Positions 42,771 through 54,558 of a DNA stretch of 64,000 bases are shown here, one piece after another. Origin of the DNA: Phascolarctos cinereus (lineage: Eukaryota > Chordata > Mammalia > Diprotodontia > Phascolarctidae); contig NW_018343954.1 of assembly GCF_002099425.1 (NCBI RefSeq), positions 26,001,501 through 26,065,500 of the forward strand, given 5' to 3'. Below the pieces are notes generated by a model. The model was given only the letters and a program-made list of their open reading frames with translations. It was not told where the DNA came from and made no database searches. Numbering within the stretch: position 1 is the first letter of the stretch; every line of letters starts with the position of its first letter. The position numbers and the translations under genes were made by a program.

Positions 42771-43895
42771 TAAAATGTTTTAATGAAAATAGTTAAAATA
42801 ACCTATTGTATAGCACCTAGGGCCGCTCTAATGTGGCCCCTCATTAGCTAATCTCAGACCCATGCTACTCAAGAGGTAATCATCTCCAGCCCCCAGCTCA
42901 TGAGCCCCCATTTAAACTGGATCTCCCTTAATAGCCATTAACAGAACACATCATGCTACAGAAAAACAAAGCATATCTATTTAAAACAAAGTAAGGAAAG
43001 TTACAAAGGAAAAACACATCGGCAAACACAAGGATGCACACTCCCATGGATTCCTATGACTTCAGTAAAAGAAGGAACATCTGTAGCCCTCTAAATGACT
43101 AAATGCCCCTAGGGTTGCTTTCTGGATGGAAAATATTGCTGCCTAGGAAGATGCCCTTTGTTACTTCCCCATTGATTTGCTACTGCCATCTGATGGGCTG
43201 TTACCTCTGCCAAGCTGCAAGTGGTTATTACTCAAAGACAAAAACCAAGTTCCTCAAAATAAGGAAGCCTTTTATATCAAGAAAAATCCCAAAATGAAAT
43301 TGAGGATAAATTGCCAGGAGGAGCTTTTGATATCATATTAATTAAATAAATGAATGGTCAGAACCTAGTGTTGTTTTTTTTTTAAGCCAAAGGCAGGGAT
43401 AAAGTCAAAATAACTAAGGGTTGTAGACTAGCTTAAGTTTAGAGGTGGCTTGTAGGGCACAGGTCAGTCAAGTGGGGAATGGATCTTATGAGGTACTTGA
43501 AGGTCTTTCTAGAGCAGGAGCCAATAAGGAACCAAAAATCCGCAGGGCCATTTAGGGAAATTCCAAAAAATCGTGACCAAGAACTGAAAACTTGGAATCC
43601 AGAAAGGAAGAAGGCAGCAAAAGTCATTGGGATCAGAAAGGCCAATAAAAGGGACTCCTGAGAGTAGGAAATAGGAAAGGAGTCCCAAAAACCAAAACCA
43701 ATTCATGGGTGAAAGAGGCTCTGGAAATGCAGGTGTTCTTAATTTGCATGTTTGTATCTTAGGCTTTGCTTTAAAAGCTTGTCCTTTTATCTGTTTTGAT
43801 GTTTGCTTAAATTTAGCTGTTTTCATAAAATTCAATTTTATTTAAAAAAATTTGAATCTCAGTGATGCAAATCAGTGGTCTAATGTAAATGATCA
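42771..43895. other. Intergenic, unclassified
   Basis: Part 42830-43360 is GC-richer (CCGCTCTAATGTGGCCCCTC) with an A-rich middle. I see no terminal repeats or frames. An old LTR-type fossil cannot be excluded, but nothing shows it. Confidence 0.3.
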
Positions 43896-44100
43896 CCATC
43901 TTGAAAATCAGAAAAATCGTAGGATCTCCTAATTTTATAACCAGAAGGTACCTTAGACATCATTTAGTACAACTCCCTCATTTTGTTGATAACACTCACA
44001 ATATCTAGAGAAGATGAGAGAGTTGTCCAAGGGTCACATGGCTATCTTTGGTCAGAGGTAGAACTTGGACCTCAGCAACCATGCATCTTGGGAGTCTGGA
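43896..44100 (-). mobile_element. MIR-family SINE, antisense
   Basis: CCAGAAGGTACCTTAGACAT, TACAACTCCCTCATTTTGTT and GTCCAAGGGTCACATGGCTA. Confidence 0.65.
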
Positions 44101-44429
44101 TCACCCTCACGGGGTACCTCTTTGTTACCTACTGGTTATATAAATTGCAGGGTCACTTCAAAATGAGATGAATGAACTCCTTTGGATATCGAATCTGCAA
44201 ATGTAAAAGTCGTGAGGTACCTTTGTGACAGTCTTCTGAAGATGTGTTCAGAACTGTAAGTAGTAATTTTTGGACCCTGGGGCAAGCAATAGAGTACTTG
44301 ACATACAAAACAAAGATGCTACGCATAAGAAAAGAACCTGGATGAGTGTGTACCTGTATGTGTGTGGATGTTGGTATGGGAGGGTGGGGCATGAATAGGG
44401 TAAGGTGTGACAAGGCTGGGGAGGTCACT

Positions 44430-44535
44430 TTCTCTTTTATTTAATTATTCTCAGCCTCAGTTTCTTCATATGTAAATGAGGGGTGACCAGTTAACCTGGA
44501 TGGTTCATTCTACTTCTAAATTTGTGGTTCTAGTA
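44430..44535 (+). mobile_element. MIR 3' fragment
   Basis: CTCAGCCTCAGTTTCTTCAT then GTAAATGAGGGG and CTACTTCTAAATTTGTGGTT. Confidence 0.55.
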
Positions 44536-44539
44536 TTTC

Positions 44540-45600
44540 TAAGTAGGTGTTAAACTCGGTTATTCCAAGTGATACCAGTACCCTGGTAAAAAGCCCCAAA
44601 TTCCCTACCCTAGTTTTCATTCTGGAGGTGTTTGCTGATTTCTTGGATCTGACCCATCCTTCTCCCCACCTTCTCCCATCTCTCTTTATTTACAAAGCCC
44701 CTGTAAACTCTAACAACTTTTCTATGTAGTCAGGAGCCTTCCACACAATGACCTCCTGCTAACTTTTGTTCCAGGGCCAGTAAAATACTTTTCCATTTAT
44801 ATTTACTAATTACAGGCAAATGGGCCTTGTAACATTAGGAAATTCATAGTTTTATTTGTATTTACAATCATCATCTATTTTCCATTTATTACCTTCTATT
44901 CGTGCTAAGTGTATTTTTAAGCCAACTCAGTTTATGCTGTTTCCCAGGAAAACAAAACAAAACCAAAAACTGCTTATATTGCCATCCCTATGGAGCCCAG
45001 AGCTTCCTAGGCATGAAATTGACTGACGCACACAAAGGCAGCAGGTGCGGATACGCATGTCACTAGCCACTTTTTTTTTTTTAGTGCATGTTTATAATCA
45101 GCAAATGGATGTGGCTGGTTAAATGGTTCCCTGATACTGATGGAGAGCGGATGCCATTATAACTTGAACTCATATTGCCATGCAGATGGTGGAAATAAAC
45201 ATCCAATTTTGTACACAGTTTTGTTGGTTTTTCACTTTGAAAAGATCAACTGGGTGTCAGGCGTTCTCTGCCACCAAGCTGCTCCAGGACAGGACAGTGC
45301 TGTTTGCTCTCGGCCTTTCTCTTTGAAGTGGGACATGGCATGATTCCCTGGGAACTGGGAGGGCTTACAGTCTTGTAGTTGCTTCCCTGGCTTCCCAAGC
45401 AGCAGAACATACTTTCACAGAACCCAAATGTACATCTGCAAAATGCATCTGCATGAAAAACAGTTTGACTTTGCTGACTATGGAAGCATATTTGAAAACC
45501 TCCCTTTTAGTTTCAATGGAAATATTAAGAAATACTATTTCTATGACTTAAAACCTTTTCCTTTTAGGAAAATGGAAAGAACAAAAGCTAAGGGCTTCCT
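44540..45600. other. Repeat-poor intergenic block
   Basis: No repeat family is visible over about 1 kb. The part 44880-45560 has even base composition and motifs such as GTTTATAATCAGCAAATGGA and GCATTTTGCAGATGTACATT (complement). It is a candidate conserved noncoding element, by absence of repeats only. Confidence 0.35.
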
Positions 45601-45879
45601 TTGAAATGGACTAAGAGTGATAACCTAACTTAACTCTTGTCTAGATAAGATGATTGACTCCCTACTACCTGGAGTAATTGATTCTATGACTCACCTAAGG
45701 ACAATGTCTGTTCTTTTTTTAAATTCAAGGTTAAGACAATGTTCATAACAACTCAAGGGGAAGTAGTTCAGAAAGTAAGTATTATGATCTTTTCCTTCTT
45801 CAAGATTCTTCTAAATGTTCCCTGAAAACTTCTTGGGGCAGAGAGTCATGTCAGAGGGCATGGGACCCTATGCTAGTTT
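45601..45879. other. Intergenic, unique
   Basis: No feature recognised. Confidence 0.4.
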
Positions 45880-46118
45880 GATAAGTGGCACAGTGGGCAG
45901 AGCTCAGGCCATGGAGATAGAAGGACTTGAAGTCAAACCGGCCTCAGACATTTGCTAGCTGTTTGACTGTGGGCAAGTCACTCAACCCTGTTTGCCTCAG
46001 TTTCCTCATCTGTAAAATGAGATGGAAAAGGAAATGGCAAACCATTCCAGTATCTGCCAAGAAAACCCCATGAAGAGTGAGACACAGCTGAAATGACTGA
46101 ACAACAACTCTCTCCCCA
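45880..46118 (+). mobile_element. Long-form marsupial SINE
   Basis: Head GGCACAGTGGGCAGAGC, body GCTGTTTGACTGTGGGCAAG, and the long tail AAAAGGAAATGGCAAACCAT, CCAGTATCTGCCAAGAAAAC, CTGAAATGACTGAACAACAA. Confidence 0.85.
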
Positions 46119-46519
46119 AGTTAGAAATGGTTATGTATAGAATAATGTTAAATTCAATAAAATTATTTCTGGATGACTTGAGTGTAAGTCGAAGGGTATT
46201 ATGTTAGAATTAATATTTTTTCTTTGCATTGAAAACAGTCACACATCCCAACTTTCCCATCTTTTCCCTCTGAGTTCCCTCACTTCTGCACTGGAATAGC
46301 TCTTGAGGTTCCCACTCCTCTTAGTTTCCTACTGTCTACTTCCTTGTGGGTTCAAGGAAATGGGGCATGACCTCAGGTAAACTGAAACAGGCATCATTTG
46401 TCTTTGTTCCTCTGGGACTTCTCTTTTCACAGACTTTATTTTTTCTTCATACTTCTTCTTGCTCCTTCCCCATAAAAAGCTACTCTTGGGAAAGGATTTG
46501 ACCAACTTTTCCACACTGC

Positions 46520-47000
46520 AAATTGTCAGTTCAATTTACCAAACATTTATGAATCACCTACTGTGGGCAAAGTACTGTTCTGTATAATGGAAATATAAAA
46601 GTGAAAATGATGCTGCTGCTTGACCTGTCTTTTATTGTCCTAGGGGGTCATGATACATACACAAATAACTATTATAAAGGGTAGAATGTGATATGGTCAA
46701 AGAAGAAATCCAGACAAAATACACTAGGAAAATTTTAGGAGGTAGGGAACATGAGAAGAAGGGAAGGGCTTTAAGATGAGAAAGGGAGGCTTCATGGAGG
46801 ACATGGAACTAGAGCTGAGCTTTGAAGAAATAAAAGATTTCAAAAGTCAGAAACAAAGAAGGAGTGCTTTATGGGTATGAGGGATAATATGCACAAATAC
46901 ACAGAGACAGGAGAGGGCAGGACAAGATCAGAGAACAGCTAGTATTCTGCTTTGGCTAGAATGTTGAGTGTGAGAATAACGTAAAATAAGAGAATTATAA
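46520..47000 (-). mobile_element. L2 element, antisense
   Basis: CAAACATTTATGAATCACCT then GGGCAAAGTACTGTTCTGTA, and antisense ORF text GGAGGCTTCATGGAGGACAT and GAGCTGAGCTTTGAAGAA. Confidence 0.65.
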
Positions 47001-47311
47001 CATCCCTGCTCAGATGGGTGAGGGCAGTTCCCTGAAGAACAGTCCTAAGCTGCTGCTGACATGTGTAGGGAGATGTAGCTCTTGAATGACTGAGGGATCT
47101 TTGAGCCCAGGATGCTCTTTATAGGGGAGATATGGCACACATGGGGGAGATAGACTTTGTATAGACTGGAGAGAGGAGAGCAGAGTTGAAGAGAGATAGC
47201 AACAAACTTTGGAAAGGCTAATGGAGTCCTGGGAGTCAGATGTGGGGAAAGTTGTCCCTTGAGTCCCCATGCTTACACCTCTAGAATCCACTATGACCAT
47301 ACTTCTCTTGT

Positions 47312-47492
47312 GGGGGGCCATCTCCAATTGTCCTGATCTGTATCTGGCAGCTGGACCCAGATGGCTCTGGAGGAGAAAGTGAAGCTGGTGACCTTTCATA
47401 GCCCCGCCTCACTTAAATCCAATTCACCTGCAAGTCATGGCATTATCTTCTTGACATCATGGTTCCCTTAGAGAACGAAGGACAAACAGCAG
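47312..47492 (+). repeat. Probable dispersed repeat (SINE or LINE 3' end)
   Basis: GGACCCAGATGGCTCTGGAG, CAAGTCATGGCATTATCTTC and the end TTAGAGAACGAAGGACAAAC followed by AGCAGC. I recognise this end as recurrent in marsupial DNA, possibly an RTE-derived tail, but only one copy is in the window, so it rests on memory. Confidence 0.4.
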
Positions 47493-48434
47493 CTTCTCTG
47501 GTGGGATCTTCTTCCTTGGTGGAACTGAGATTCTGTCTCTTTTCCAAGTGGACAAGCTATTTACCCGTGTGTATTCTATTGCCTAACCTAGTCTCTATAA
47601 CTTCCTTAATTTCTGCTTGCTCACTATCTGAGATTGTATTTCAGGCAACAAGAATTTACATGAAACTCATGGGGGAGAGCTAAGGGGACTGCTAATAAGC
47701 AAGAAAAATGTCCTCCACATGCAGAGAAAAGCACTTTCTCCCATAATACCTCACTACCAGTGAGGGGGAAGAGCACCTAGAGGACATTCACGACTAGAAA
47801 AATACGTTCGTTTGACAAGAGCACGTTTTTAAGAAACACAAGAAGCCAGGAAACAATACCAAAGAAAGTAATGCCTCTGATACTGAAATGCTTCTGGTGT
47901 TCTCTAATGAGGTAATCTGGTGCACTGCTTTCTCTGCTGAGCTAAAGTTCTTTGGTGTTTTCTTCTATCTGCCAAGGTGCTCTCTACTAAATGTTCCAGT
48001 TGCTGTTGCTACTGCTGTCTGCTATGTATCTCCAAGGTTGCTCTCTGCTACCATCTGCTGCTTTTCCACTACTGTGTGGTCTCAGAAGAGTCTGACAGTG
48101 CCTTAGTTTAATAGCTCCAGGGGCCATCTTTAGCTCTTTTGTCATTAAAGAAACCCTGAGGTCTTTTAAAGTCTATTTTCAAAACCGAATTCTGCTTTCT
48201 AGACTTGGGGTTTCTGATCCCAGTCTCCTATTTGGCTAACCCTTGTCAAATGCTAATAATTATTCTACATCCCTTCCAAACATTTCAGGGGCTCCATTTA
48301 ACAATCCTGACCAAGTTGTGGTATGGCCTCTCTTGAGATGACAGTTGGGGCACCAATCAGGAGAGCAGGGCTTCATAGTAGAGATTTCTCCAGGGGGGGA
48401 AGGCAGCTGGTGAGGAGGTAGAGAATTCAGGAGA
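47493..48434. other. Intergenic, unclassified
   Basis: A CTGCTGTCTGCT-like run at 47995-48065 stands out; otherwise there is no gene, frame or repeat family I can name. Confidence 0.35.
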
Positions 48435-48570
48435 GCGAGTCTGTGCTAGGCTCTATACTATGCACTGGAGATAAAAAGACCAAAACAAAACAAAAACTAG
48501 TCACTGATGTCAAGAGGCTTCCATTCCCTGGGGCAGGGGGCAATACAATTAAATAAATGCAGAATGATTT
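48435..48570 (-). mobile_element. L2 3' fragment, antisense
   Basis: TCTGTGCTAGGCTCTATACT then GGAGATAAAAAGACCAAAAC and CAAGAGGCTTCCATTCCCTG. Confidence 0.6.
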
Positions 48571-48841
48571 GACATTGGGTGAGTGCTGAGAACAGGCCAT
48601 CAAATTTAGTAATTAAAACATAAGGCACTGGAGTTCTTTACATGCTGCCGATTGAAGGATGGCTGTTTCCCAGAAAATAAGAATGTTTTAAGATGAGTTT
48701 ATGGGTAGAAAGAAAAAAATGAAAGGAATGGAATGGGAGAGGAATGGAAGGAATGGCTTATTTTTCATTTTATGTTCTCTCGTTGCTGCTATCCCAACTT
48801 GACTTTGGTTTAATACAAACCACTACCCCCTTTCAAAATTC

Positions 48842-50316
48842 TTATTTATTTATTTTTAAAAAATCACTTCTGTTAACATCTTTTGTTTTCATATTACCTT
48901 CCTTTCTAAATATATACCACATCTTTTCCCCACCCAGAGAACCATCCCTTATTTTTAAAAATTTTTTCTCTTCTTCCCACATCCTAACATCTTCCCTCCT
49001 CCCCCACCATTGAGAAAGCAAGAAAAATAAAACCGCTGTAACAAACATATATAGTCACACAAACAAAACAACTCCCCACATTAGCCATGCCAAAAGAAAA
49101 AAAAAAGTTGTGTCAATCTTCACTCTGAGTCCAGCTCTTCTATATCCAGAGGTGGATAGCATGTTTTATCATTAGTCCTCTGGAACTGTGTCTGTTCATT
49201 CCATCTTTCAAAGTTGTCTGTCTTGCAAAGCTGTTTTTATCATATAAACTGTTTGTCTAGTTCTGTTCACTTCACTCTCTATTAGTTTATATAATTCTCT
49301 CCAGATCCCTCTGAAACTATCCCTTTCATCACTTCTTACAGTACAATAGTATTTTATCACATTCGTATACCAAAACTTGTTCAGCCATTCTTCAATTGAT
49401 GGGCACCTCCTTAGTTTCTAATTCTTTGCCATTGCAAAAAGGGCTGCTCTAAATATTTTTTGTACATATGGGTCCTTTTTCTCTTAGATCTCTTTGGGAA
49501 ATAGTTGCAGTAGAAATATTGCTGGGTTAAAACTTATGCACAGTTTAATAACTTTTGGGGCATAGTTCCAAACTGCTTTTCAGAATTTCAGGACAAGTTC
49601 ACAGATCCACTAAGAAAGCATTAATGTATTTTTTTTTCCCACAGCCCTTCCAGCAGTTGTTATTTTCCTTTTTTTGCCAACTTTGCCAAACTAATGAGTG
49701 TGAGGCAGAAAGTCAGAGTTGTTTTAATTTGCATTTCTTTAATTATTAGTGATTTCCTTAATTATTAGGGGTTTAATTATTAGTGATTAATATTTTTTCA
49801 TATGGCTATTTATAGGTTGGATTTCTTCTTCTGAAAACTGTCTGATAATGTCTTTTGACCATTTATCAAATGGGGAATAGCTCTTATTCTTCTAAATTTG
49901 ACTCTGTTCCTTATATGTCTTAGAAATGAGACCTTTATTAGAGAAACTTGCTGCAAAGATCCCTTCCCACACTTACCTGCTTCTCTTCTAATTTTAGTTA
50001 CATTAGTTTTGTACAAAAACTTTTATGTAATAAAAAATGTCCATTTTACCTTCTGTAAACCTCTATCTCTTGTTTGGTCATTCTTCATAGATTTGACTGG
50101 CAATTTCTTCCTTCTCATTTGCTTATGATGTCACCTTTTATGTATAAGTCATGTTTTCATTTGAAGCTTGGAATTCTGGTACACAGTATGAGATGTTGGT
50201 CTATAAGGAGTTTCTGCCAGAGTGCTTTCTGGTTTTCCCAACAGTTTTTGTCAAATAGCAAATCCTTACCCCAGTATCTAGGGGCCTAGGTTTATCAAAC
50301 ACTAGTCTACTGTCAA
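48842..50316 (-). mobile_element. L1 3' end, about 1.5 kb (ORF2 C-terminal part and 3' UTR)
   Basis: Minus strand: A-tail near 48842, 3' UTR with GAGGGAAGATGTTAGGATGT, the W-x-NKLW region near 49370, the cysteine-region antisense near 49560-49680, then further upstream ORF2 text (AGCTATTCCCCATTTGATAA; AAACTGTTGGGAAAACCAGA). It reaches further into ORF2 than the half-L1 at 14890, so it derives from a true L1. Confidence 0.8.
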
Positions 50317-50360
50317 GTCATCCCTTATAATAAAGGGTGGGGGGAGGGAGAGAGCGAGAG

Positions 50361-50426
<66 letters not shown>

Positions 50427-50640
50427 CAGAGACAGACAGAGAGAGAGGGAGACAGAGAAGCAGTGCAGCAAAACCAGCTGAGAAATCAGCAGTTTCTGGC
50501 AGTATATGTACTATTCCACACCCATAGTCCCCCACTTACACAAAGAGGGGAAAGAGGCACATTTCCTCTTCTTTTGTTTCAGCGAGCAATCTAATATCAA
50601 TAGGTTTAATTTAATTTAGCTTAATTCAATTCAACAAACA
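50262..50640. repeat. Duplicated segment, copy A
   Basis: From TACCCCAGTATCTAGGGGCC (L1 5' border) through CATCCCTTATAATAAAGG, a (GA)n expansion, CTGGCAGTATATGTACTATT and TCTAATATCAATAGGTTTAA to ATTCAACAAACATTTATTAA. Copy B is at 51568-51812 and a short copy C at 52540-52620. Confidence 0.75.
50342..50455. repeat. (GA)n / (GACA)n repeat
   Basis: Over 100 bases of GA with ACAGAG units toward the end, lying inside duplicated segment A. The B copy has only a short AAAAGAGAGATT there. Confidence 0.95.
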
Positions 50641-51400
50641 TTTATTAAGTATATATAGTTACACAGCATTCAGATTTTCTTCCATTTGCATTACTGTAAT
50701 CATTGCCTCACCACTTTCTATGGTAAACAAACTGCTTGTGAGATTTCCCCCAAAAGACCCTACCCAACTCTCACTATAACTTGAATAACACAGACAGAGG
50801 GAAAAGGGCCATCTGTTTCAGGGCATCTTCTCTTATCAGCCTTGAGAAATGGGAATAAGAATTAGTGACTGTGGACTCTGCTCTTGCCAAGTTTGGACCT
50901 TGGCTGACCTCACCTTTTTCCTAAGAGCTATTGGAAAACCTTTTAATCCCTCTCTCCTTTTCCTCCACAATCTCCTTCTTGACTTCTACTCCTTTCCTCT
51001 CCTTTCTTTCTCTTTTGCTTTCTTTTCCCTTTCTCTTCTCCTTTTCACTTTCCTCCTCTTTTACTTTTAAATTTTCCTTCTCCTCTTTTCTCCCCATTTT
51101 TACCAATTGACATTCCTATATGTTCTTCTCATCCTTAAGCTCTAGGTGACTGTTTTTTGCTGATACTTCCAAGGAGGAGAAATCTATCCTTTCACTCCCA
51201 CTCTGGATGCTTAGATGAGGCCTGGGATCTCTTAAATGATCCATGGAAAAGAGTTATTCCAGAGCACTCCTTGAATCAGCACTTCTTGAATTCCCCAAAC
51301 AGGGTGTTCAAATAGGGTTCTAAATAAGGAAGAAAAGAGGGAAGGAAGCATTCTAAATAAACCAGTGTGACTGTGTAGGGACCTCAGATTTTTATATATA
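50641..51400. other. Intergenic; pyrimidine tract inside
   Basis: Unique apart from a C/T-rich tract at 50950-51100 (CTTTCTTTCTCTTTTGCTTT and similar). Confidence 0.5.
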
Positions 51401-51405
51401 ACTAA

Positions 51406-51406
<1 letters not shown>

Positions 51407-51438
<32 letters not shown>

Positions 51439-51565
51439 ATGACACATATATAAAATGTATGTAATGCTATATATATATGTGTATATGCATATATATATGT
51501 GTGTGTGTATGTGTGTATGTATGTATGTATGTATGTATGTATGTATGTATGTATGTATGTATATA
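51407..51565. repeat. (CA)n then AT-rich and (GTAT)n repeats
   Basis: About a dozen CA units (51407-51432), AT-rich DNA, then GTGTGTGT and about 13 TATG units (51507-51562). Confidence 0.95.
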
Positions 51566-51567
51566 AA

Positions 51568-51812
51568 TACCCCAGTAGCTGGGGTCTAGGTTTATTAAAC
51601 TCTAGGCTACTGTCTAGCTATCCCTTATAATAAAGGCTAAAAGAGAGATTAAAAAAAAGCAATTCAACAAAACCACCTGGCAAATAAGCACTATCTGGCA
51701 GTATATTTAATATTCCATGTCCACAGTTCCCAACCTTTACAAAGAGGAGAAGGAGGCATATTTTCTCATCTTTTGTTTAAGAAGATGATCTAATATCAAT
51801 AAGCTTAGCAAT
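51568..51812. repeat. Duplicated segment, copy B
   Basis: TACCCCAGTAGCTGGGGTCT, CTATCCCTTATAATAAAGGC, ATCTGGCAGTATATTTAATA and GATCTAATATCAATAAGCTT follow the order of copy A without the long GA tract. Confidence 0.75.
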
Positions 51813-51819
51813 ATATAAT

Positions 51820-51975
51820 ATGTAATTATATGTATAATATAACATATATACTTAGGTATGTATATTTACACACATGATTACATGATATATGAATTATATC
51901 ATATTTATATATCATATATAATACACACATATATGCAATGTATATACATATATTTATATATACCTATATAATGGA
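51820..51975. repeat. AT-rich low-complexity stretch
   Basis: Repeated ATATAT/ACATAT words, e.g. TATATATCATATATAATACA. Confidence 0.8.
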
Positions 51976-51980
51976 AATGA

Positions 51981-52225
51981 AGAAGCATCTAGGTTGCTCT
52001 GTGGTTAGAGCATTGGGCTTGGAGTCAAGAAGACCTGAATTCAAATCAGATCTCAGACACTTACTAGCTTTGTGACCCTGGACAAGTCACTCAAGGTCTG
52101 TTTACCACAATCCACTGGAGAAGGAAATGGCAAACCACTCCAATATCTTTGCCAAGAAAATCCTTGGGTCCATGGGGTCTGACAACAACAGCAATGAAAA
52201 TGAGACAAAACATGATAAAACATGA
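51981..52225 (+). mobile_element. Long-form marsupial SINE
   Basis: AGAAGCATCTAGGTTGCTCT, CCTGAATTCAAATCAGATCT, GGAGAAGGAAATGGCAAACC and TCTTTGCCAAGAAAATCCTT. Confidence 0.85.
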
Positions 52226-52369
52226 ACAGAAACAAATGAACACAAACGCTTTGGAGGAATAGGGCCAGAGGGTCCAGAATAAGCTTAATCTTAGTGAAAA
52301 TGCTGAGGAAAACAAAAGGACTCTATTCAGAGAAAGGACAGAAAGGGATAACACTGTGATTTTGGGAAT

Positions 52370-52540
52370 ACTAGAAGCTAATGCTTATTTAGCACTTCAA
52401 GATTGCAAAGTGCTTTATAGACAATATCTCTTTTGATCTTCGAAATGACTTTGAGGGACAGGTATTACATACATTATTATTGCCTTTTAAAGATGAAGAT
52501 CCTGAGCCTCAAAATGTTTGACTTTTCCAAGATTGCAAGA
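52370..52540 (-). mobile_element. MIR-family fragment, antisense
   Basis: CACTTCAAGATTGCAAAGTG, CTTTATAGACAATATCTCTT and AAGATGAAGATCCTGAGCCT. Confidence 0.6.
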
Positions 52541-52620
52541 AGAAGGCAATCTAATATCAACAAGTTTAATTTAATTTAGTTTGAATTCAACTCAACAAAT
52601 ATTAATTAAGCACCTACTAT
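52540..52620. repeat. Duplicated segment, copy C (short)
   Basis: GGCAATCTAATATCAACAAG and TTTAATTTAATTTAGTTTGA match the right end of copy A (50588-50640). It runs directly into the L2 below. Confidence 0.65.
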
Positions 52621-53320
52621 GTGCAAACCAGTATGTCTTAAACAAAGACAAAAACAAAAATATAGACTTGTCTTTAAGGTGATTACACTTCACTCCATAG
52701 GAGGGGTCCATAAGTCCACAGGAGATCGTTTGAAGAAAGAGAAGAGGAGAATAAGGAAGGTATTCATGTAGGAGGTGGCGCCCAAAATGAACTTTGAAGA
52801 AAGCTCAGGGTGACAAAATGGGGAAGTGAAGAGAGTGCCATCCATCCATGAGATAGCCAATGAAAAAGCACTGAAATGGGAGATGGAATGTTGAAATTGG
52901 TAAACAGCAGGTAAACCAATTTAATTGGAATACAAAACATATAAAGGGGGGAAATATAAAATAAGTGTGGTGGGGTAGGTTGGAGCTAGATTGTGGAGCG
53001 CTTTAAATGTCAGGCTGAGGAGCAGCAAAAGGGAGCCACTGAAGACTTTTGAGCAGAAGCATGATATAGTTAGACCTGATACTTTTGTAATTGGAAAGGA
53101 GTGAACCTGAAATCTGGAAGACTAGTTAGAACAGTAAAAATCCAGGCAAACAGTGTCAGGACTATTCAATTTCCCATTTGTTTCCACCTTTTACATCAAC
53201 TAGAGCGTTCTTCTAGCTGGAAAAGGCAGAACAAGCATCATTAAGAAGGAACTGAAGCCCAAGAGAGGTACAATAAGGGATTCAAGTTTCTGGGCCCAGA
53301 TACATTATATTGAATTCAAC
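52585..53320 (-). mobile_element. L2 element, antisense
   Basis: AAGCACCTACTATGTGCAAA, AATGAACTTTGAAGAAAGCT, TAGATTGTGGAGCGCTTTAA and AGGGAGCCACTGAAGACTTT are in L2 antisense order. Confidence 0.75.
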
Positions 53321-53364
53321 AAACACTTATTAAGTATACATTTTGTAAAAGGTACATACCCCAT

Positions 53365-53575
53365 TTGGACTTCCTACAATTCATCACTTTGTTCTTTTCT
53401 AGTGGGCACATCTTATTGTATTTTGTTGTCCCTGCTTTTGTCTTCTTCCTCTACTAGACTATAAATTCCATGAGGGTAGGAGATACACCTAATCTAAAAT
53501 TTGTATCTCTTTCACTGCCTCTGTTCTCTATACAGTAGGCACTTAATCAGTATTTGTTAAGTTAATGTTATTATT
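53365..53575 (+). mobile_element. L2 3' tail, sense
   Basis: ACTATAAATTCCATGAGGGT, TCTCTATACAGTAGGCACTT and AATCAGTATTTGTTAAG. It faces the antisense L2 just before it, giving head-to-tail inverted L2 pieces. Confidence 0.75.
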
Positions 53576-53624
53576 GGAACCATACCATGCAAATCCCATT
53601 TCCTTTTTTTTTAATAAGCTAACT

Positions 53625-53935
53625 AGACTAGTAATAGCAATAACAATGATGATGATGACAGTGATGACAATATACATTTATAAAATGCTTTAAGTTTTGT
53701 GAAGCATTGTACAAATGTTATCTCATTTTAATTCCACAGCCACCTTGGGAGAAAGGTGCTATTATTATCCCCATATTTTTTCTACTGGTGAGAAACTGAG
53801 GTAGACAAAGTTAAGGTGACTTGCTCAGGGTCACACAGCTAGGAAATATGTACGGTCAGATTTGAACTTGAGTCTTCCTGACCCCAGGTCCAGCACTCCA
53901 TCTGCTGTATCACCTAACTGCAATGTCAAATGCAC
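53625..53935 (-). mobile_element. MIR-family SINE with long tail, antisense
   Basis: GAAGCATTGTACAAATGTTA, CTATTATTATCCCCATATTT, CTTGCTCAGGGTCACACAGC and CCTGACCCCAGGTCCAGCAC. Confidence 0.8.
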
Positions 53936-54558
53936 AGAGTACCTTTATTTCAAAAAGACATTTGATGAAATTTTCTCTTGATAGCCTAATGGATAAGATG
54001 GAAAAACACAGAGGTCAAATGACAGCATACTTAAGTTCTTAGCTGACTGACTGAATGTAACTAAAAAGTCTGACTGATTGATTAGTGTTTACTGGAGGAA
54101 TGTGTATGCATCTTCTCTAGGACAGGAGCAAAAGCAGGAAGCTGGCAAGAGTCTTAAAGTATGACTTCATTGTACCTCACCCTGAGCACAAAAAAATGCT
54201 GACATCTCAGACCTTGGTTGCATCTATCAAACCTGAGCCAGAATATCTACCTAGCACCATTTCTGGCTTAGATTCAAGGTCCCTGGATCTTTGTTTATAT
54301 ACTGGTGTATCTCATTGGTAAAGACCTTTCACCACTGTGGACTGGTTGCAGTTATATTCACTGAAGATTTTGTAGTAAGAATTCAAATAAACACCTTGAC
54401 AGGAGAGGCCTGACACCACCATGCTATGGAAGTCTGCTCAAGGCTCTGTCACATTCGATATTTTTTATAAACAACTAAGGAATGTGCAGGTCCTCAATTG
54501 TTATTATTACGATTTAGTTTCTGGACCCCTAACCAATCTGATCACCTTTTCTGGGATC
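53936..54558. other. Intergenic, unique
   Basis: No feature recognised. Confidence 0.4.

Noticed and set aside
42830-43360. Possible LTR-type fossil
   Set aside because: GC-richer composition alone is not enough; no supporting structure.
47010-47399. 129-residue minus-strand open frame
   Set aside because: No recognisable domain, low-complexity Ser/Pro/Leu, and it covers part of a probable dispersed repeat.
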